The notes: generated by a model not told the origin, from the letters alone. A stretch of 64,000 bases of DNA from Cryptomeria japonica (GCF_030272615.1 NW_026729256.1:1-64000); one strand, 5' to 3'. Positions 9,329-22,021 are shown, numbered from the stretch's first letter. Made by a program: numbers and translations.

Positions 9329-10033
9329 TCAGTCTTTTCTTAAACAAAGACCATGCCATTTTTGTTTCACCTTCTTCCCTTCGTCATTCAGGTTGAAATA
9401 TCCCAACATGCATCTTGAATCCAGTGCAGCCCTCATCACTTCCTCGTATATATCTTCCCTCATCATTCTCCTCACTATCCCTATAGCTGCTGAAGGTTTT
9501 CCAAGGACCTCAACGATCGGATTAAATATATTCTCCATCACCACCCTGTCATGAACGTGGCCATCGTTCTAGAAGTCGACTCTTAAAATTTGGATCACAG
9601 AGTGTTTTTCTTTGTCATTTGCCTTCTTAAAAAGGCGGCTGATCTCTTCCTCTAGCGCTTCCCTAAGTGCAAAGTCCAAAGTCCTCATCCATTCTCAACT
9701 TCTCTTTTGTTCCTTCTGTGCTCTGCAAAACACTTCTTCTCCTAATGTATCCCTTTTAGCATGATCTAGAGTCATCTCCACTGATGTCTATCCTATCCAA
9801 CTACGACTTCACTCTGCCCAAAACTGCTACTGACCCGATCCTAAATCTGAACAAAATCTTACCTTACCCAAAAAATTTGTCGTCAAAACATTATACTTTG
9901 ATTTAGAAGACACAATTCTAGGCACGAATACACTTCCTTCCATGCCGCCTCTAGCTTGAGTAAGATAAATCTCATCCAATTCTCTCAGGAGGATGTACTT
10001 CCCTATCCTCTCCCAAAATAGTACTAAACTCAT
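9329..10033 (-). pseudogene. Coding-like 3' region of LINE after RNase H, copy 1
   Basis: Two open minus-strand segments (10033-9827, 68 residues; 9544-9329, 71 residues), with coding-like sequence between and after them, lie beyond the RNase H stop. The second contains NPIVEVLGKPSAA and CMLGYFNLNDEGKKVKQKWH, and an open stretch continues to about 9210 in another frame. I recognise no domain. It may be a C-terminal extension of ORF2 or a third ORF; typical plant LINEs have only a 3' untranslated region here. Confidence 0.4.
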
Positions 10034-10064
10034 TCTACAGGTCTATCTCATCCAACTCGACCAT

Positions 10065-13000
10065 CTATCTACCTTTTCTTAGACCTTCATTGGCAAGCCA
10101 ATTAGATACCCTATTTCCTTCCCTATATGAATGATTGAAATGGTACTCCAAGAATTTGCTCAATTTTTATTCAATCGCTGGTAGCCATTGATTTAATTTC
10201 CAGCTGATAAAATTAGAGCGCATCACTCCATTTAACACCACTTGTGAGTCCCCTTCAATGAGAATATTCGAAACCTCCTTGTTCACACACATCTCCAACC
10301 CATTATTGAGTGCACATATCTCTGCCTTGTTATTGGTAGCTATTCCCATCAATCCCATAATTGCAATAATCATTTTTCCCGAATCATCCCTCAAAATAGC
10401 GCCGAACCCTGCCTTACTCGGATTTCCTTTGCTAGCTCCATTTAAATTCAACTTAAGCCAACCTGGGGTTGGTTCCCGACATCTTACTCCCTTCCTCTTA
10501 GATTGTTTATTAATGATGTTGCAGATGACTAGATCCTTCAAACCCCATTTCTCTTCCATCATTTTGTCCCATTTGGAGTAAATCTTCACCCGTTTCCCTG
10601 GAATATTCCCTTTCACCACTTCAACAATTAAATATTCCTTCAAAAAGTCCTCGTCTCTAAAAATACTCCTATTTATTTCTTTGCATATCCGCCAAGCTAC
10701 CATGGAAGGACTAGTCACCTGGATAAGTCTCCCCATTTTGAATGCTTACTCTCTGTCGGCCAGGAAAGCAAGAATTCCATTAATGTCCTATTCCTAGCCC
10801 ATCTCCATTCTAACGTTTTCAGCAACCGGTCCCAACATCTCACCACCAACGGACACCAAAAAAAGAGATGTTCAGCGGTTTCCTCATTCCCTCTACATAG
10901 GTAACAGATATTAGGACCTTAAATTCCCATCTCTCCTGTACCGCCTTGAACTTCTAACACCCACTCCTTATCCTCAATACAATCAATTAATGCTTTCACC
11001 CCATTCCACGAGTCTCTCTAGAACCGAGCCTTCTTTCCATTACCAATTTTACAGGATAGATGATTGAAGAGTACTCTTCATCTTTCCCAGATGAACCTCC
11101 AAATCGTCAAACCTGATTCAGAGTTGGCCAAGGTAAAATTCCTTTCCAAGTCCTTCTAGTCTAAATATTTTTCCCTCATAAACTTGCACCAAGGTTTTTG
11201 AGGAAACATATAGTTTCCAAGCCAATTTGGCTCCCAAAGCCAGGTTCTATAGATCCATTTTCCTAAGTCGCGCTCCTCTTTCTTCCTTCACGATACACGT
11301 CGTATCCTAGTTTATTAGCATAACTCTCCTAGAATCCTTCAATCCTTCCCATAAGTTCACTTCTTTAACAACCCGTCCAACGTGCCAATGGACCGCACGA
11401 TGAGCCTAAAACATGTAATGCTATAGATTGGGATCGTTGATAAAAAACATTTTATCATTTGAATCGTACCAGCCTATGAAAGCCACTTTTTCTTCCATGA
11501 TTCCGCTTTAGATTGACAATTATTGATGATCTCCTCCTATAGCAACCTATTACTTCGATCGATGAACAAGGGAACTCCCAAATATATCGAAGGGAATGAT
11601 TCTGTTTGGAATTCCAATATTTTTTCAATCTTGTTTTGATTCCTTTGGCTAGTGTTAACAAGGAACACCTGTGACTTATTTTTATTCATGATTTGAATCG
11701 ATGCCTCCACATACTCATCCAAAGTTTCCTTAATCACTACCACTTCCTGATCTGAAGCCTCCCAAAATAAGATCGTATCATCAACAAATTGTGAATGCGA
11801 GATTGGCTCCAGGTCTCTGTGAACCCCGACTCCCTTGCAAAATCCCATCATACAGTTCTTCTTAATGTTCCTGCCCAAAGATTCTACCATTAGAAAAAAT
11901 AAGGAGGGAGATAAAGGGTCTCCTTGTCTCAATCCATTGGTGTCTCTAAAGAAACCACATGTATAACCATTGACCAACACTAAGAAATGGGTTGATGAGA
12001 TGGATTGTCGCATACAATCTAGCCATCTGCCGTGAAAACCAAATTTATCCAGGACCAAGAGGAGGAATTCCCAATTAACCTAGTCAGACACCTTGCTCAT
12101 GTATAGTTCTACCACCATCCTTTTCATATTCTCTCTTCCCATAGAGTGAAGAGTTTTCGAGACCAGTATGATACTATCGATGATTTCTCTGCCAGGGGTA
12201 AATCCGTGTTGTTTCTCCGAAATGATTTAATGTAAAATATTCTTGATCCTCAAAGCCATGGCCTTTGAGATGACTTTGTAAATAGAGTTACACAGAGAAA
12301 TAGGTCTGTAATCCACTATCATCTCACAATTATACCTTTGGGGTATAAGAAAAATTATTGCGATGTTGATTTCTCTGACCAGTCTCCTCTTCTTCCTAAA
12401 CTCTTCCACCATCATCCATATGTCCTCCCACCTGAAGTCCCAACATTTTTGATATACTTTTTCTATAAAGGCATCGAGGCCTGGCACTTTATTAGGGTGA
12501 AGAAAGAATGCCGCCTCCTTGACTTCCTCCAGAGAGAAAGGCATATGCAAAGCTTCATTTTCTTCCTGGGATATGACTTGGTCTATTACTTTTAATACGT
12601 TATCCCTATATCTAACATCACCGCCTATGAAAGAACCAAGTGGGTTTTCAAAATGTTGAACTGCAACCTTCTCAATATCATCTCCTGCTAAACAACACTG
12701 ACCATTATCATCCTTGATTGCTTCAATCTTATTGATCAATCTCATAGCCTTCACCGATGAGTGAAAGAACTTTGTATTTAAGTCCCTAGGTGAAATACAC
12801 ATCTTCCTGGATTTGTTGCGCCAATAAATCTCCTCCCTAGCCAATACCTCCGATAGACATCCCTTCAATTCCTTTTCTTTTTTATATTCATCATTGGTCA
12901 TCCCAAAGAGAATTACCTTCTCATTAAGAGAAGCAAGCTCCTCCTCTAACCTCAAATTATTTTAAAAAATATTCCTAAACGATTCTACATTCCACCTCCT

Positions 13001-13869
13001 ACTTTTATCCTTAAGAAAATGTAAACGTTTAACAAAACAGAAGCTGGACATACCTTTGAATTTATTACTTTCGTCCCACCAACTTTTTAAACTAGATTGG
13101 AATTGCCCATCTCGTCACCACATACTTTGGAATTTAAAATTCCTAGAGGACTGTGACTTGCGTACCTCAAGTTCTAACTAAATAGGGAAGTGATCGGATA
13201 TAGAAATCGACAGAATGTTCGTCACCAAGGAGAATTGGCCTTCCATCCATTTCTGGCCCACGAAGAACCGCTCTAATCTCTCCGAAATGTTGGTGAAGTT
13301 CAATCTCCTATTCATCCATGTATATTGGCCATTTTTAGGAAAAACTTCAATCACTTCGTTCTCTGCTACAAAACTTTTAAAGTCTTCCATTATTCTGTTG
13401 GTCTTCCTCAGACCACCATTTTTTTTCATTCAGGTCCAGAATAGCATTAAAGTCTCCTCCAACAACTAGCCAGACCTTGCCAATGATTCTAATTCTCTCT
13501 GATAGTTCCTTCCAAACTCTCACCTTACCCTCTATTTTAGTCGGTCCATATACATTGATCAAAGAAAACTCCGAATTACAAGCAATAAGTTTCACTCTAC
13601 AAATCATCTAATAGTCAGATGTTTCTCTAGGGGTAATCCTAACCACATGAGGATTCCATAAGATTCCCAAACCACTCGCATAGCCCTTAGCTTCTCGGAA
13701 AAAACCTTCCCATCTAGAGCAGTAATGCAAGAAACTAAGCGCCTTGTCCAAATTCAGCTTGGTTTCTTGGAGCAGAATTACGTCATTAGAGGATTTCTCT
13801 AACGAATGCCTAACCAAGCGTTTCTTGTCAAGAGTTGAAAGGCCCTTGATTCCAAGTGAGAATTCTCAT
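10065..13869 (-). pseudogene. LINE ORF2: endonuclease, reverse transcriptase, RNase H, copy 1
   Basis: About 1,270 codons, the usual length for plant L1 ORF2, broken by stops and frameshifts. The endonuclease (13869 to about 13178) keeps MRILTWN, LLQETKL, INVYGPT, GDFNAIL and ISDHFPI. The reverse transcriptase (about 12955-11537) keeps DYRPISLCNSIYK, GLRQGDPLSPSLF and catalytic FVDD (near 11790). The first catalytic Asp appears replaced by Tyr (VVELYMSKVSD, with a stop next; about 12080-12115). A zf-RVT zinc-binding segment (CYLC ... HLFFWC) lies at about 10840-10910. RNase H (10581-10070) reads LNGASKGNP where LDGASKGNP/FDGASKGNP is usual, keeps AEICAL and EGDSQ, and ends HSYREGNRVSNWLAN with Asn where Asp is expected; a TAA at 10167 interrupts it. 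Confidence 0.85.
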
Positions 13870-13955
13870 TGTCCTCCAATGGAGGATTTACCTCCCTTGG
13901 ATCTTCTCAAAAAGTTGACCACACCGATGATTCCTTTCTCCTTAGCCCCGTCCTC

Positions 13956-15034
13956 TCATTTTTGCTTGTTACTCCTCCTCCCTCTATTACCTTTGGTTCT
14001 CCCCAATAGAGCATTAGTCGATTGGTTAATGGATATCGGGTCGATAATGTCCAAGAAATCTTCATCATCAAATTCCTCTACCAACCTCACATCATATTCC
14101 ACTTCCATGTCTGACAGGCCCGTTTGAGCCTCCTGAGATTTGCCAGGGGCCTTATCTTGCTCAATGATCCTATTTGTGGGGGAAATTTCATCGTGATTTT
14201 AAATTTCCCTGTTCTACTCCCTCTTCTTTTCTCCATTCGCTTCTTTGATGACCAGAGCCCTTGAGGGGATTATTGACTCATTTCTTGGTGTCGTAATTGC
14301 CTTCTCAATCATCTCATGACTCCCGTTCTTCATAAGTCATCTCTTAGCCAACCCAACAAATATTTTGCAATTTTCTCTCATGTGAGACCTACTTCCACAT
14401 CTTTCACAAAGGCACTTGTCGACTTCCACTTCAATTTTCTGCATCGATATCCTACCGTTCGATGTCAATCAAATCTTGGGGAGAACCCTTCTAACTTCAA
14501 CGATTTTGATTCTGAATACAAATAAGAGTCATTTTCCACCAACCTCTCATCTATTTATAGTGTCCCCAAAGTTCTACCTATTTTCTCCATGCTACTTTCT
14601 CCCCAATATTCGATCCGTAAATTATACAGCCAAATCCAAATAGGGCAGTCATACGGGGCCAATGGCACTGGGTCGAAATTTGGAAACCACGATTGCATAT
14701 ATAAAGGATAATTTTTGACAATCCAATTACCGTGGTGAAGGGTCTCCTCTTTCTCTTCCACCTCTGCAAAAATAACAATGAGGAATCCCCTTGGTATGAA
14801 TTAAGCCACTACCTTGGCTTTCCAATTCTCCTTAATCCAATATTTAATCTGCCTTCTCTCGTATCTAGATCGTACTACCCTTCGGATAACCACTAGTTCC
14901 ACCCATAGTTCTATATTTTCTTCAATATCATCTGACATATTAATCTCGACCAAGTCTGCTTCCACTTCCCTCCGCATTTTTCGACTTGATCCCACCAGTT
15001 TCTCCTCCGCGAACATTTCTTGCGGATCCACCAT
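13956..15034 (-). pseudogene. LINE ORF1 (DUF4283-like, zinc knuckle), copy 1
   Basis: RNA-binding ORF1 of a plant L1 element, about 358 codons. It begins MVDPQEMFAEEK 55 nt from the element's 5' end. The DUF4283-like region spans about 14840-14555 (KYWIKENWKAK, then WFPNFDP, WIWLYNL, EYWGE, EKIGRTLG), but a stop at 14801 and a frame change split it. The zinc knuckle CERCGSRSHMRENC (CX2CX4HX4C) is at 14408-14367. An acidic segment (VEYDVRLVEEFDDEDFLDII) and a basic end follow to a stop at 13956-13958. ORF2 starts 86 nt farther on. Confidence 0.8.
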
Positions 15035-15089
15035 TATTCCAGAACGGTTCTCTCATACTCTCCCTCATCCTCTCCGCTATATAAATATC

Positions 15090-15105
15090 CCAATCTCCAT
15101 TCCTT
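15090..15105. repeat. Target-site duplicate, right side, LINE copy 1
   Basis: CCAATCTCCATTCCTT at the 5' junction of the LINE; perfect match to 9078-9093. Confidence 0.88.
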
Positions 15106-15834
15106 GTTATAATATCCTGTCATTTAATTTCACACATTATTAATGTTTATATATAAAGATCACGTTTCTAAATGAAAATTTTAATTAAAAAAGGAATTAT
15201 AATTTTTAAAAAAAAATCTAATAAAATAGATTAAAAATTTTAATTTCTTAATTTTAATATTTTGAAAAATTTGATATTTATCTATAATTTAATTTTGAAA
15301 GAAAAAATATATTTTATATTAAAAATGAAGAATTTTTTTGTTTGTAAATTTTCTCTATGCTTTTAAAATTGAGGTTCAAAAAATAAATTTCAAGCTAAAT
15401 ATTAGGGAAGAATTATTTCGATAACTCCTAAGATTATGATTTTCTATTTTATGTAAGTTTTTCTTATATTATAGCTTTGTACATAAATTTAAAAGCTTAA
15501 TGCTTTATATCTATACAATATTATATATTTATATTTTATTACACATCCCTTCCATTTTACTATTAAAAATGGTCCCAATAAACCTCTCACCAGAAGAGTA
15601 AATTTGGGTGATGTTAATGTCTCAGTCCATTGCCAATTCCTCTAATGAGAATAAAAATTTGTTTTAAGAGCGTATTGTTTAAATTTTAAAACCTGACCTT
15701 TTCTATAGAAGGGAATGGTTATCTAGCTCTTAGAATGCACCAAATATCTATTATGATGTATTTATCATGTACAAACGATAATAATGTCTTAATGTATTCT
15801 AGAGACTAAGACTGGGTCCCATGGAGGGGGGCTA
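15106..15834. other. AT-rich spacer, unit 2
   Basis: Counterpart of 1372-2100; nothing recognisable. Confidence 0.6.
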
Positions 15835-16091
15835 CCTAAAACATAGAGCTGGAGCTGCTAAGATTTTTTAGGAATATTTTAAAGTTGGCGGTCCCATAAA
15901 TTTTGTTTTGCACTTCAGCTTAAAAATTTAAGATCGTAAATTTAAGGATGCTATGAACTTTGTAGTTGAGATCAACTTAAGTTTAAACTGCTGCAAATTG
16001 GTGGTAAATAAATTTAATTATTTTCCTAAAATTTATATGATTGACAAATGACATAATATATTCCTAAGCTCGTGGAGCTCTATTTTTTAGG
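15835..16091. repeat. Imperfect inverted repeat, unit 2
   Basis: Both arms are unchanged from unit 1. Confidence 0.35.
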
Positions 16092-16118
16092 AAAAGATTC
16101 TAAAACCTCTTGGCTGAT

Positions 16119-17249
16119 ATGGCAGAATTCATCATGAGATACATCACCCTGGATGGTAGATGTGCTAGCATTTTCTCACATCATTTTAATATCTTAAACC
16201 ATTTTAGGCACGGTATATTGATTTCTATTCCCTTTTATTTGGTTTCGTCCTTGGGGAATAGTTTAGTTAAACATTTTGAAAACCAGGATAACCCTATGAT
16301 TCATGAAGGGCTTATCTTGTTGATTATGGAATACGCCCAAGATCATGAAGTGAAACCCTCCCCCATTGATAAAACCCACATTTCCTCCTCTAACCCTGAT
16401 GTGCAGTTGGTTTCTGATACAAAGATGCATGAGGATGACAGTCGTACTGCCATGGATTGGCGTGATAGCAAAGATATGGAGCACCCTGAGTATAGACCAA
16501 AGAAATAAGGGGAGCTTATGGTGACCCTGGGAACTAATGGTAGCAGGAAAATCAATCCTCCAAGGTGGGCGACAAGTAAGTTCAAATCTGGTAGCAGGAA
16601 AATGCAAGACCTGGAGCCACCCACCAAAAGGAAAATGAAACTAACCAAACCTAGTGGGTCCAAAGTCCTGGACCATGAGATTAGGTTGGACATCCCTATC
16701 AATGTGGATGATGAGAAACATGGGTTTGAGAACAAACAAAATTAAGGTAAGATAAAGGAGGAGAGGGTGATGGGAAATTCCCTATTGGAGGCTACTAGAA
16801 GTCAGGAGATCTGTTGGAAGTGGGTGGAGAAGGAAATTGGATCCCTAAAAGATGGTATTAAAGGAATTGTTGAGACTTTCACGGAATCCCTTGGGCCCAA
16901 TAAAACTGAGAAGATCATGAGTATGATCCAGAAAATTTCTCAAGATGTGGAAACTATGAAGGTTGACCAAGAGCACAGAATTGAGAAGATGGAAGAGGAT
17001 GCGAGTGAGATCAAAGAAAAGCTAAACAATTTGGTGGAAATCAGTAGGCAGATGATGAACAATAGTGCTGATGGTTTGGAAAAAAATAATTCCATGATAA
17101 CTGATTATAGAACCAGGACCAACACCAGTGAGCCTCCCTTGGGGGAAAAGCAGAAAAAGATTGCATCGGAGGGTGGAAAGAGTGCTACTGGTGGGAAGAC
17201 TAGCTCGGGTCCTTGCACTAGAACCAGGAGCCGAACCCAGGGCCAGTGA
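16119..17249 (+). pseudogene. Unrecognised coiled-coil coding relic, unit 2
   Basis: Encodes the same three blocks as unit 1 with the same two internal stops; only a silent change (AAC to AAT in the LGTNGS codons) was noted. Confidence 0.5.
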
Positions 17250-17524
17250 ACCTCCAGATTCGTCATGGAGGATTTGGAGAAAATCAATAAGAGGATTATT
17301 TAGAAAAATGCTAAATTGATTCACTCTCTTAGTTGAGTGCTTTGCCTTGTTTTTTGGTTTAGCTGGTTTTTGTTTTTTGGCTTTTTGTCTGTGTGGGGTT
17401 TGTACCCTGTTTTGCTTAGTTTTTCGGTCGGGTTGGCTGCTGGCCTTGGTCTGTAATACTCTGGGTTTCAGGTCCCTGTAAAACTTGTTTATCTTTATAA
17501 AAAACATTACCCAAAAAGTAAGGC
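17250..17524 (+). other. T-rich tail of the coding relic, unit 2
   Basis: Same T/G-rich run as unit 1, ending in the TTTATAAAAAACATTACCC word. Confidence 0.35.
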
Positions 17525-17713
17525 AATCCCATTGATTAAAGGATTAAAAAGGATGGTGCAAAGTGATAAAATTGGTTTTTAGTTGTTGTGTGGCTTTGCT
17601 CATATTGTTGACAGTAATATCATGCCTATCAAAAGTTGTGCCGAAGTCCTTGGTTATGCTCAGGCTACTAGTCAAGTCATTCATTCCATTCCTATGCCTA
17701 CATCCTTGTCTAG

Positions 17714-18136
17714 TGTGCTCATATTTACATCTTCTATCATAGTGTTCCACCTCCGTACTCTTAACCTCAACCTTCATACAACAATGTTACTCCTCCATCA
17801 CAATCCAATATGTCCAATTTCAATCCATCCACTGAAGCAACCATCAATAACTTAGCTCAAACTGTTCCATTCCTACAACAACAGTTGGCTTCCATTACCC
17901 AATCCAAGTTTAATGTGCCCACATTTAATGTAGCGAGCCCATTATTTGATGGCATTGTCTATGTTGTCCCTCCTAAACATGTGGAAGTCTCTCAATTAGA
18001 GCTTTATAATGGAAAAAGTGATCCCTTGAATCATATGAAAATATTTCAAACTTTATGTAGTGACTTTCCTCACGATCAAAGACTTATAATGGTGAATCTA
18101 GACGTGATGTTTGGAGAAGTTATTAATGGTAATTGA
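17714..18136 (+). pseudogene. gag relic, unit 2
   Basis: The ATG-initiated part is identical in protein to unit 1 (TVPFLQ, GIVYVVPP). Confidence 0.55.
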
Positions 18137-19960
18137 TGTTTAGTCGAGTTTGAATTGGCAAATGTTGATTCAACCCCCGTCTTAATATATCGTGTTCCAT
18201 TTGGGTGGATAGTAGTAGAATACGATAGTGGAGGAAAGGTTGGTTGAGAGAATTGGATTTTTTCTTGGAGGAGGGATGGAGATTAAGATGATGTATTAGA
18301 AAAATGAGAATTAATATTGAAGATGAGAGATGAAACTGGATTTAGGATTGAAACTGGAAAAATAGGATGATGGATAAAATCTTGGTTAAGATAGATAGAT
18401 AATTATTCAGAGGAGGGAATATAGATTAACACGATTGATTGGAAATGAACTTTTTATTTAGAAGGATGGATGAAAGGTTGGTTGTGAATGTTAACTCATC
18501 TTCCTTAATCAAATCTTCCTCATTTTAGAAACATAATCTTCTTCATACGTTAACTCATTTCCATCTTAGATATTGCTTCTTCTTTCATTAGTTAACTCAA
18601 TCTTTAAAATAGGACCTTTATGTGCCCATTTATCCATCATGTAAATAAATAATTTATTATTATCCTCTCACAGACTCAAAATGGAAAAAAATCATTTTGT
18701 AGTTGAGTTGATTCAATGTCATCATTCTTATCCTTATCATCTATTGATTTTTTATTATAAAACTATAAATAAGATCCTTTCCCCACCCTTTTAGAATCAC
18801 ATTTTATGCAAATTCATTTTATGACATATGTTATGATGTGAGGATCAAGCATCCACATACTTTCAAGGTGAACAACATCAACGCATCTTTCTTTCTGAGA
18901 TTTGTAATGATATTGGTAAATAGGATTTATATTTAATTTCTTTTTTATGTTTTTGAGTATTTGTATTTCTTATTTTCCAATTTCCACGCAATAAAAGTTC
19001 CAAGAAAAATAAAGGAGAAGTTGGGTGCTCTGATCCAAAAACAACATAGAATGAAAAGGATAAGAACAAAATTATCTCAGTTGAGGAGGAAGAGGAAGAG
19101 GTGAAGAAATTTAAGCACAATACTTGCAACAAAAGTTTCATAGAGAGTCAGAAGGGATAAAATAAAAAAAATAAAAACTATGGAAAAAAAAAGGGCCAAT
19201 AATAAGAAAATGGAAAATATCAAAGCTTAGACACATAAGAAGAAAGATAAAAATAAATCCATATTTTTCCTTGTATAGATCACTTTATAGACTAGGAAAA
19301 TCATTGGAAGTAGCACAGCTATATAGAATATTTTTTGTAGAGAATGAAAGATCGTTATCCAAGTCATATTGGACTTCATTGGGAGTAGTAATTATGTAAT
19401 GGTAGATATAATATAGGAATTTTTGAAGGAAATGATTGACACCATTAAGGAAAAAGGAGAGAAGGCAACACAACTATTGGATAACATTTGGACAAGTGCC
19501 TTCAGAATTAAACTTGTTCCTAAGTAATAGATCACAAAAAGAGATCTATAAAAAAAGGAGCTTATGTATAAGTAGATAGTAGATACTCTTTGTTCTTAAA
19601 ATGATGAGGCCAAGCAAAGAGTGAGAAGTGAGACCATGGAGTCCACTAAAAGGCCCATGCTAGCCTACTAGCTAAGAGAAGAGTGTCGTGGTAGAAGAAG
19701 ATAATATAAACAAAACGTAATATATTGTTTATGGTATAATAGGAATAAGTATAGATGAATTAGTCAAGGAGATCTAGGATGACACTACACAAACAGAGGA
19801 GGATATAAATATAATACAGATTGTGATATCAAGACCTAGATGAACAAACAATACAAACAAAAAATAAATAAATAAAGGAGGAACATAATTGAAAGAGATA
19901 AACAAACGTTACAAGATATATTGCATGATAAATGAGAGGATAAAAAAATAGAGGATCTAG
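18137..19960. other. AT- and purine-rich spacer, unit 2
   Basis: Counterpart of 4403-6226; the three GTTAACTCA words and the TATAAATA are present; no gene seen. Confidence 0.5.
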
Positions 19961-20413
19961 AACACAGGTCGCGCACGAGAGTTACTATTAGAAGCGATGT
20001 TAAGCAAAAACGAGCGGACGAGAGTTACAACACAGGTCGCGCACTTCACATAAAAGAACGCCCTCGGGTAACAAGTGGTAGTTGTTAACACAAAACAGCA
20101 GTCGTTTACGAGGAGAATGACATGCATGAAGTGCGAGAACTTTAAAAGACAATCCAAGAAACGCATTAAATCTAATTTTAGCTCTAAATGCACGAGGAAA
20201 AAGGATAAAAATAGATAAATATGTATCTCGCAAAACCGTGCACTATATAAAATTCCAGTGGCATGCAAAAAGCCTGTTGCTACTGAATGACAACCATGAA
20301 AGTTTTGTATGCAGCAGATTCAGATTGAGCTATATATTGTCCCAGAAGCGAGGGAAACATTAATAGAGCATTTGGTTCAGTCGGTGATTTCAATAGAGCA
20401 GTTGATTCCAAGC
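19961..20413 (+). promoter_or_regulatory. Promoter and leader of inhibitor gene, unit 2
   Basis: TATA box at 20244-20252, RY words at 20122-20129 and 20262-20267, 16-mer repeats at 19961 and 20029; no change from unit 1 was noticed. Confidence 0.6.
20287..20328 (+). other. Upstream ORF (13 codons), unit 2
   Basis: Same 13-codon reading frame ahead of the inhibitor start at 20414. Confidence 0.4.
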
Positions 20414-20971
20414 ATGGCGTCCTACAGAAGTGGTCTCTTGTGCGCAATCATGTTTGTAGCAATTCATGGAGGCTGGGCTCAGACTTCCGATACAATTAGT
20501 AATGCCTGCAGTAATGCCTTATATACACACTTTTGCGTTTCAAAATTGTCCAAAGCTTCTGGGGCTTTGGAGGCAGATTTAACCCAGCTTTCTGTTATTG
20601 CAGTCCGTTTGTCTAGTGAAGTAGCGAAACCTGTTTCTAGGTTTATAGAAAAGCTCAAAAAAAGAAATCCCAATGTCTCGGCTCTTGAAGACTGCTCAGA
20701 TCTGTTGAAGGATACAAGGGAACAGCTTCATGATTCACAGTCAGAACTAAAGCAATTGTCTAATGTCAATTTCATGGAATATGTAGAAGATGTGCTCACA
20801 AGGCTGAGTGGTGTGGAGACTAATCAGGATACATGTTTGAGTGGGTTGAAAGAAAGCAATGTTCCTGCAACCTTGGTTTCCAGTGTAAAAGATAATACAG
20901 ATAATCTGACCATGTTGATTAGTGATGCTCTAGCTGTTGTTAGCACTCTTCGGCAACAGGGACACATTTGA
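20414..20971 (+). CDS. Pectin methylesterase/invertase inhibitor-like protein, copy 2
   Basis: Encodes a 185-residue protein identical to copy 1, with Val15 and Lys44, intact signal peptide and all four cysteines. Leader and flanks are also conserved, so it is likely expressed in the same way as copy 1. Confidence 0.88.
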   Translation: MASYRSGLLCAIMFVAIHGGWAQTSDTISNACSNALYTHFCVSKLSKASGALEADLTQLSVIAVRLSSEVAKPVSRFIEKLKKRNPNVSALEDCSDLLKDTREQLHDSQSELKQLSNVNFMEYVEDVLTRLSGVETNQDTCLSGLKESNVPATLVSSVKDNTDNLTMLISDALAVVSTLRQQGHI

Positions 20972-22021
20972 CTACTTTAGAAAACAGCTAAACATATTGG
21001 CTGTTGGCTTGTGAGGAGGGATATATATAGCAGATAACACATATTTGGTGTTCAAGCTTCATCTTTGGTTACTTCTTTTGTTTGTGAGATACATCATTGT
21101 GCTATTTAGATACCATTTTTGGTAACATACAAATGGAATGTTTGTGATTCAAGAAATGTTTTAAATGTTGTTATTGTGTTTGATTTTAGAAATATATTTG
21201 TAAGATATATTATTGAATTTTAATTTGTTTTGAACATTTATCTTATAGTTTGTATGAATTATTTTCTTTTTCTGATGTTTTATAATGGAATTTAGATTCT
21301 TTTATATTTCATGATAAGTATAATTTTAATAAATTAACTACGATCAATGAAAAAGAAATTACTAATGAAATGCTTGAAAATCTTGCAGTAAGTATGGTGT
21401 ACCCTGCATCACTGAGTATTGAAATATTGAAATAAATTAAATTAAATGATGAATTATATTTATATTATAAATTAATCGAAAGATTATAATTTTTCAAGAG
21501 AGTGATCTGGATACTCATTCTTAAAAACACAAAATTTACTGGCATCTATATAATACAGTTTTTCCAATAAATCAATATATTTACTACAGTTTTCACTTGT
21601 CTGTAATTTTCAAATAAATTTTCACTTTTATCAAAAAAGACTTAATGGAATGCGGATCGCCTAATGTAACTGACATTATCCTCAGATAATGTAACTGCCA
21701 TCTTAATGAATTGTACCAACGGTGACGTGGAAGACCAACTGGTTCATCTTCATCATCGTCTCTTTAAAATCGCTCCTATCTATGTTAGAATAATTGCTAC
21801 TATTTCATTTTCTTCAGCTGCAGGTTTGGACACTTGCTTTCCGGTCCTCCAAGCGAGCTCTTGGACTTACACCAAATAGGCAACGACATTTTGCTATGAA
21901 GATCAGTTAATGCAAGAACCCTCTCGCCTCTCTCAGTATAGTAGTTTCAAAACTGATAGGATATATTTGTAATTGAATATGCATCCTCTTCATTTGCACG
22001 GGCAAATAACTCTACGACTAA
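20972..22021. other. 3' flank of inhibitor gene, unit 2
   Basis: Same hairpin (21673-21692) and TGACGTGG (21723-21730) as unit 1. Confidence 0.5.

Larger units (their letters stand above)
1..13734. repeat. Tandem unit 1 (13,734 bp)
   Basis: First full copy of the head-to-tail repeat; the unit start is set arbitrarily by the window edge and lies inside the LINE endonuclease. The bases at 1-13734 recur at 13735, 27469, 41203 and 54935 with only scattered differences. Unit 1 carries several private substitutions (for example near 105, 273, 8428 and 10805-10830), which makes it the most divergent copy in its LINE part. Confidence 0.97.
9094..15089 (-). mobile_element. Full-length L1-type LINE, copy 1
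   Basis: A 5,996-bp non-LTR retrotransposon on the minus strand, spanning the unit 1/unit 2 boundary. The A-rich tail reads as T-rich DNA at 9094-9122 and the 5' end is at 15089. Perfect 16-bp target-site duplicates flank it (9078-9093 and 15090-15105), which fits target-primed reverse transcription. Order from the 5' end: 55-nt leader, ORF1 (15034-13956), ORF2 (13869-10065), then about 970 bp with further coding-like segments. Stops and frameshifts in both ORFs show that it is inactive. Confidence 0.92.

Noticed and set aside
10258-10581. Plus-strand 107-residue open frame and its copies
   Set aside because: Antisense to the RNase H domain.
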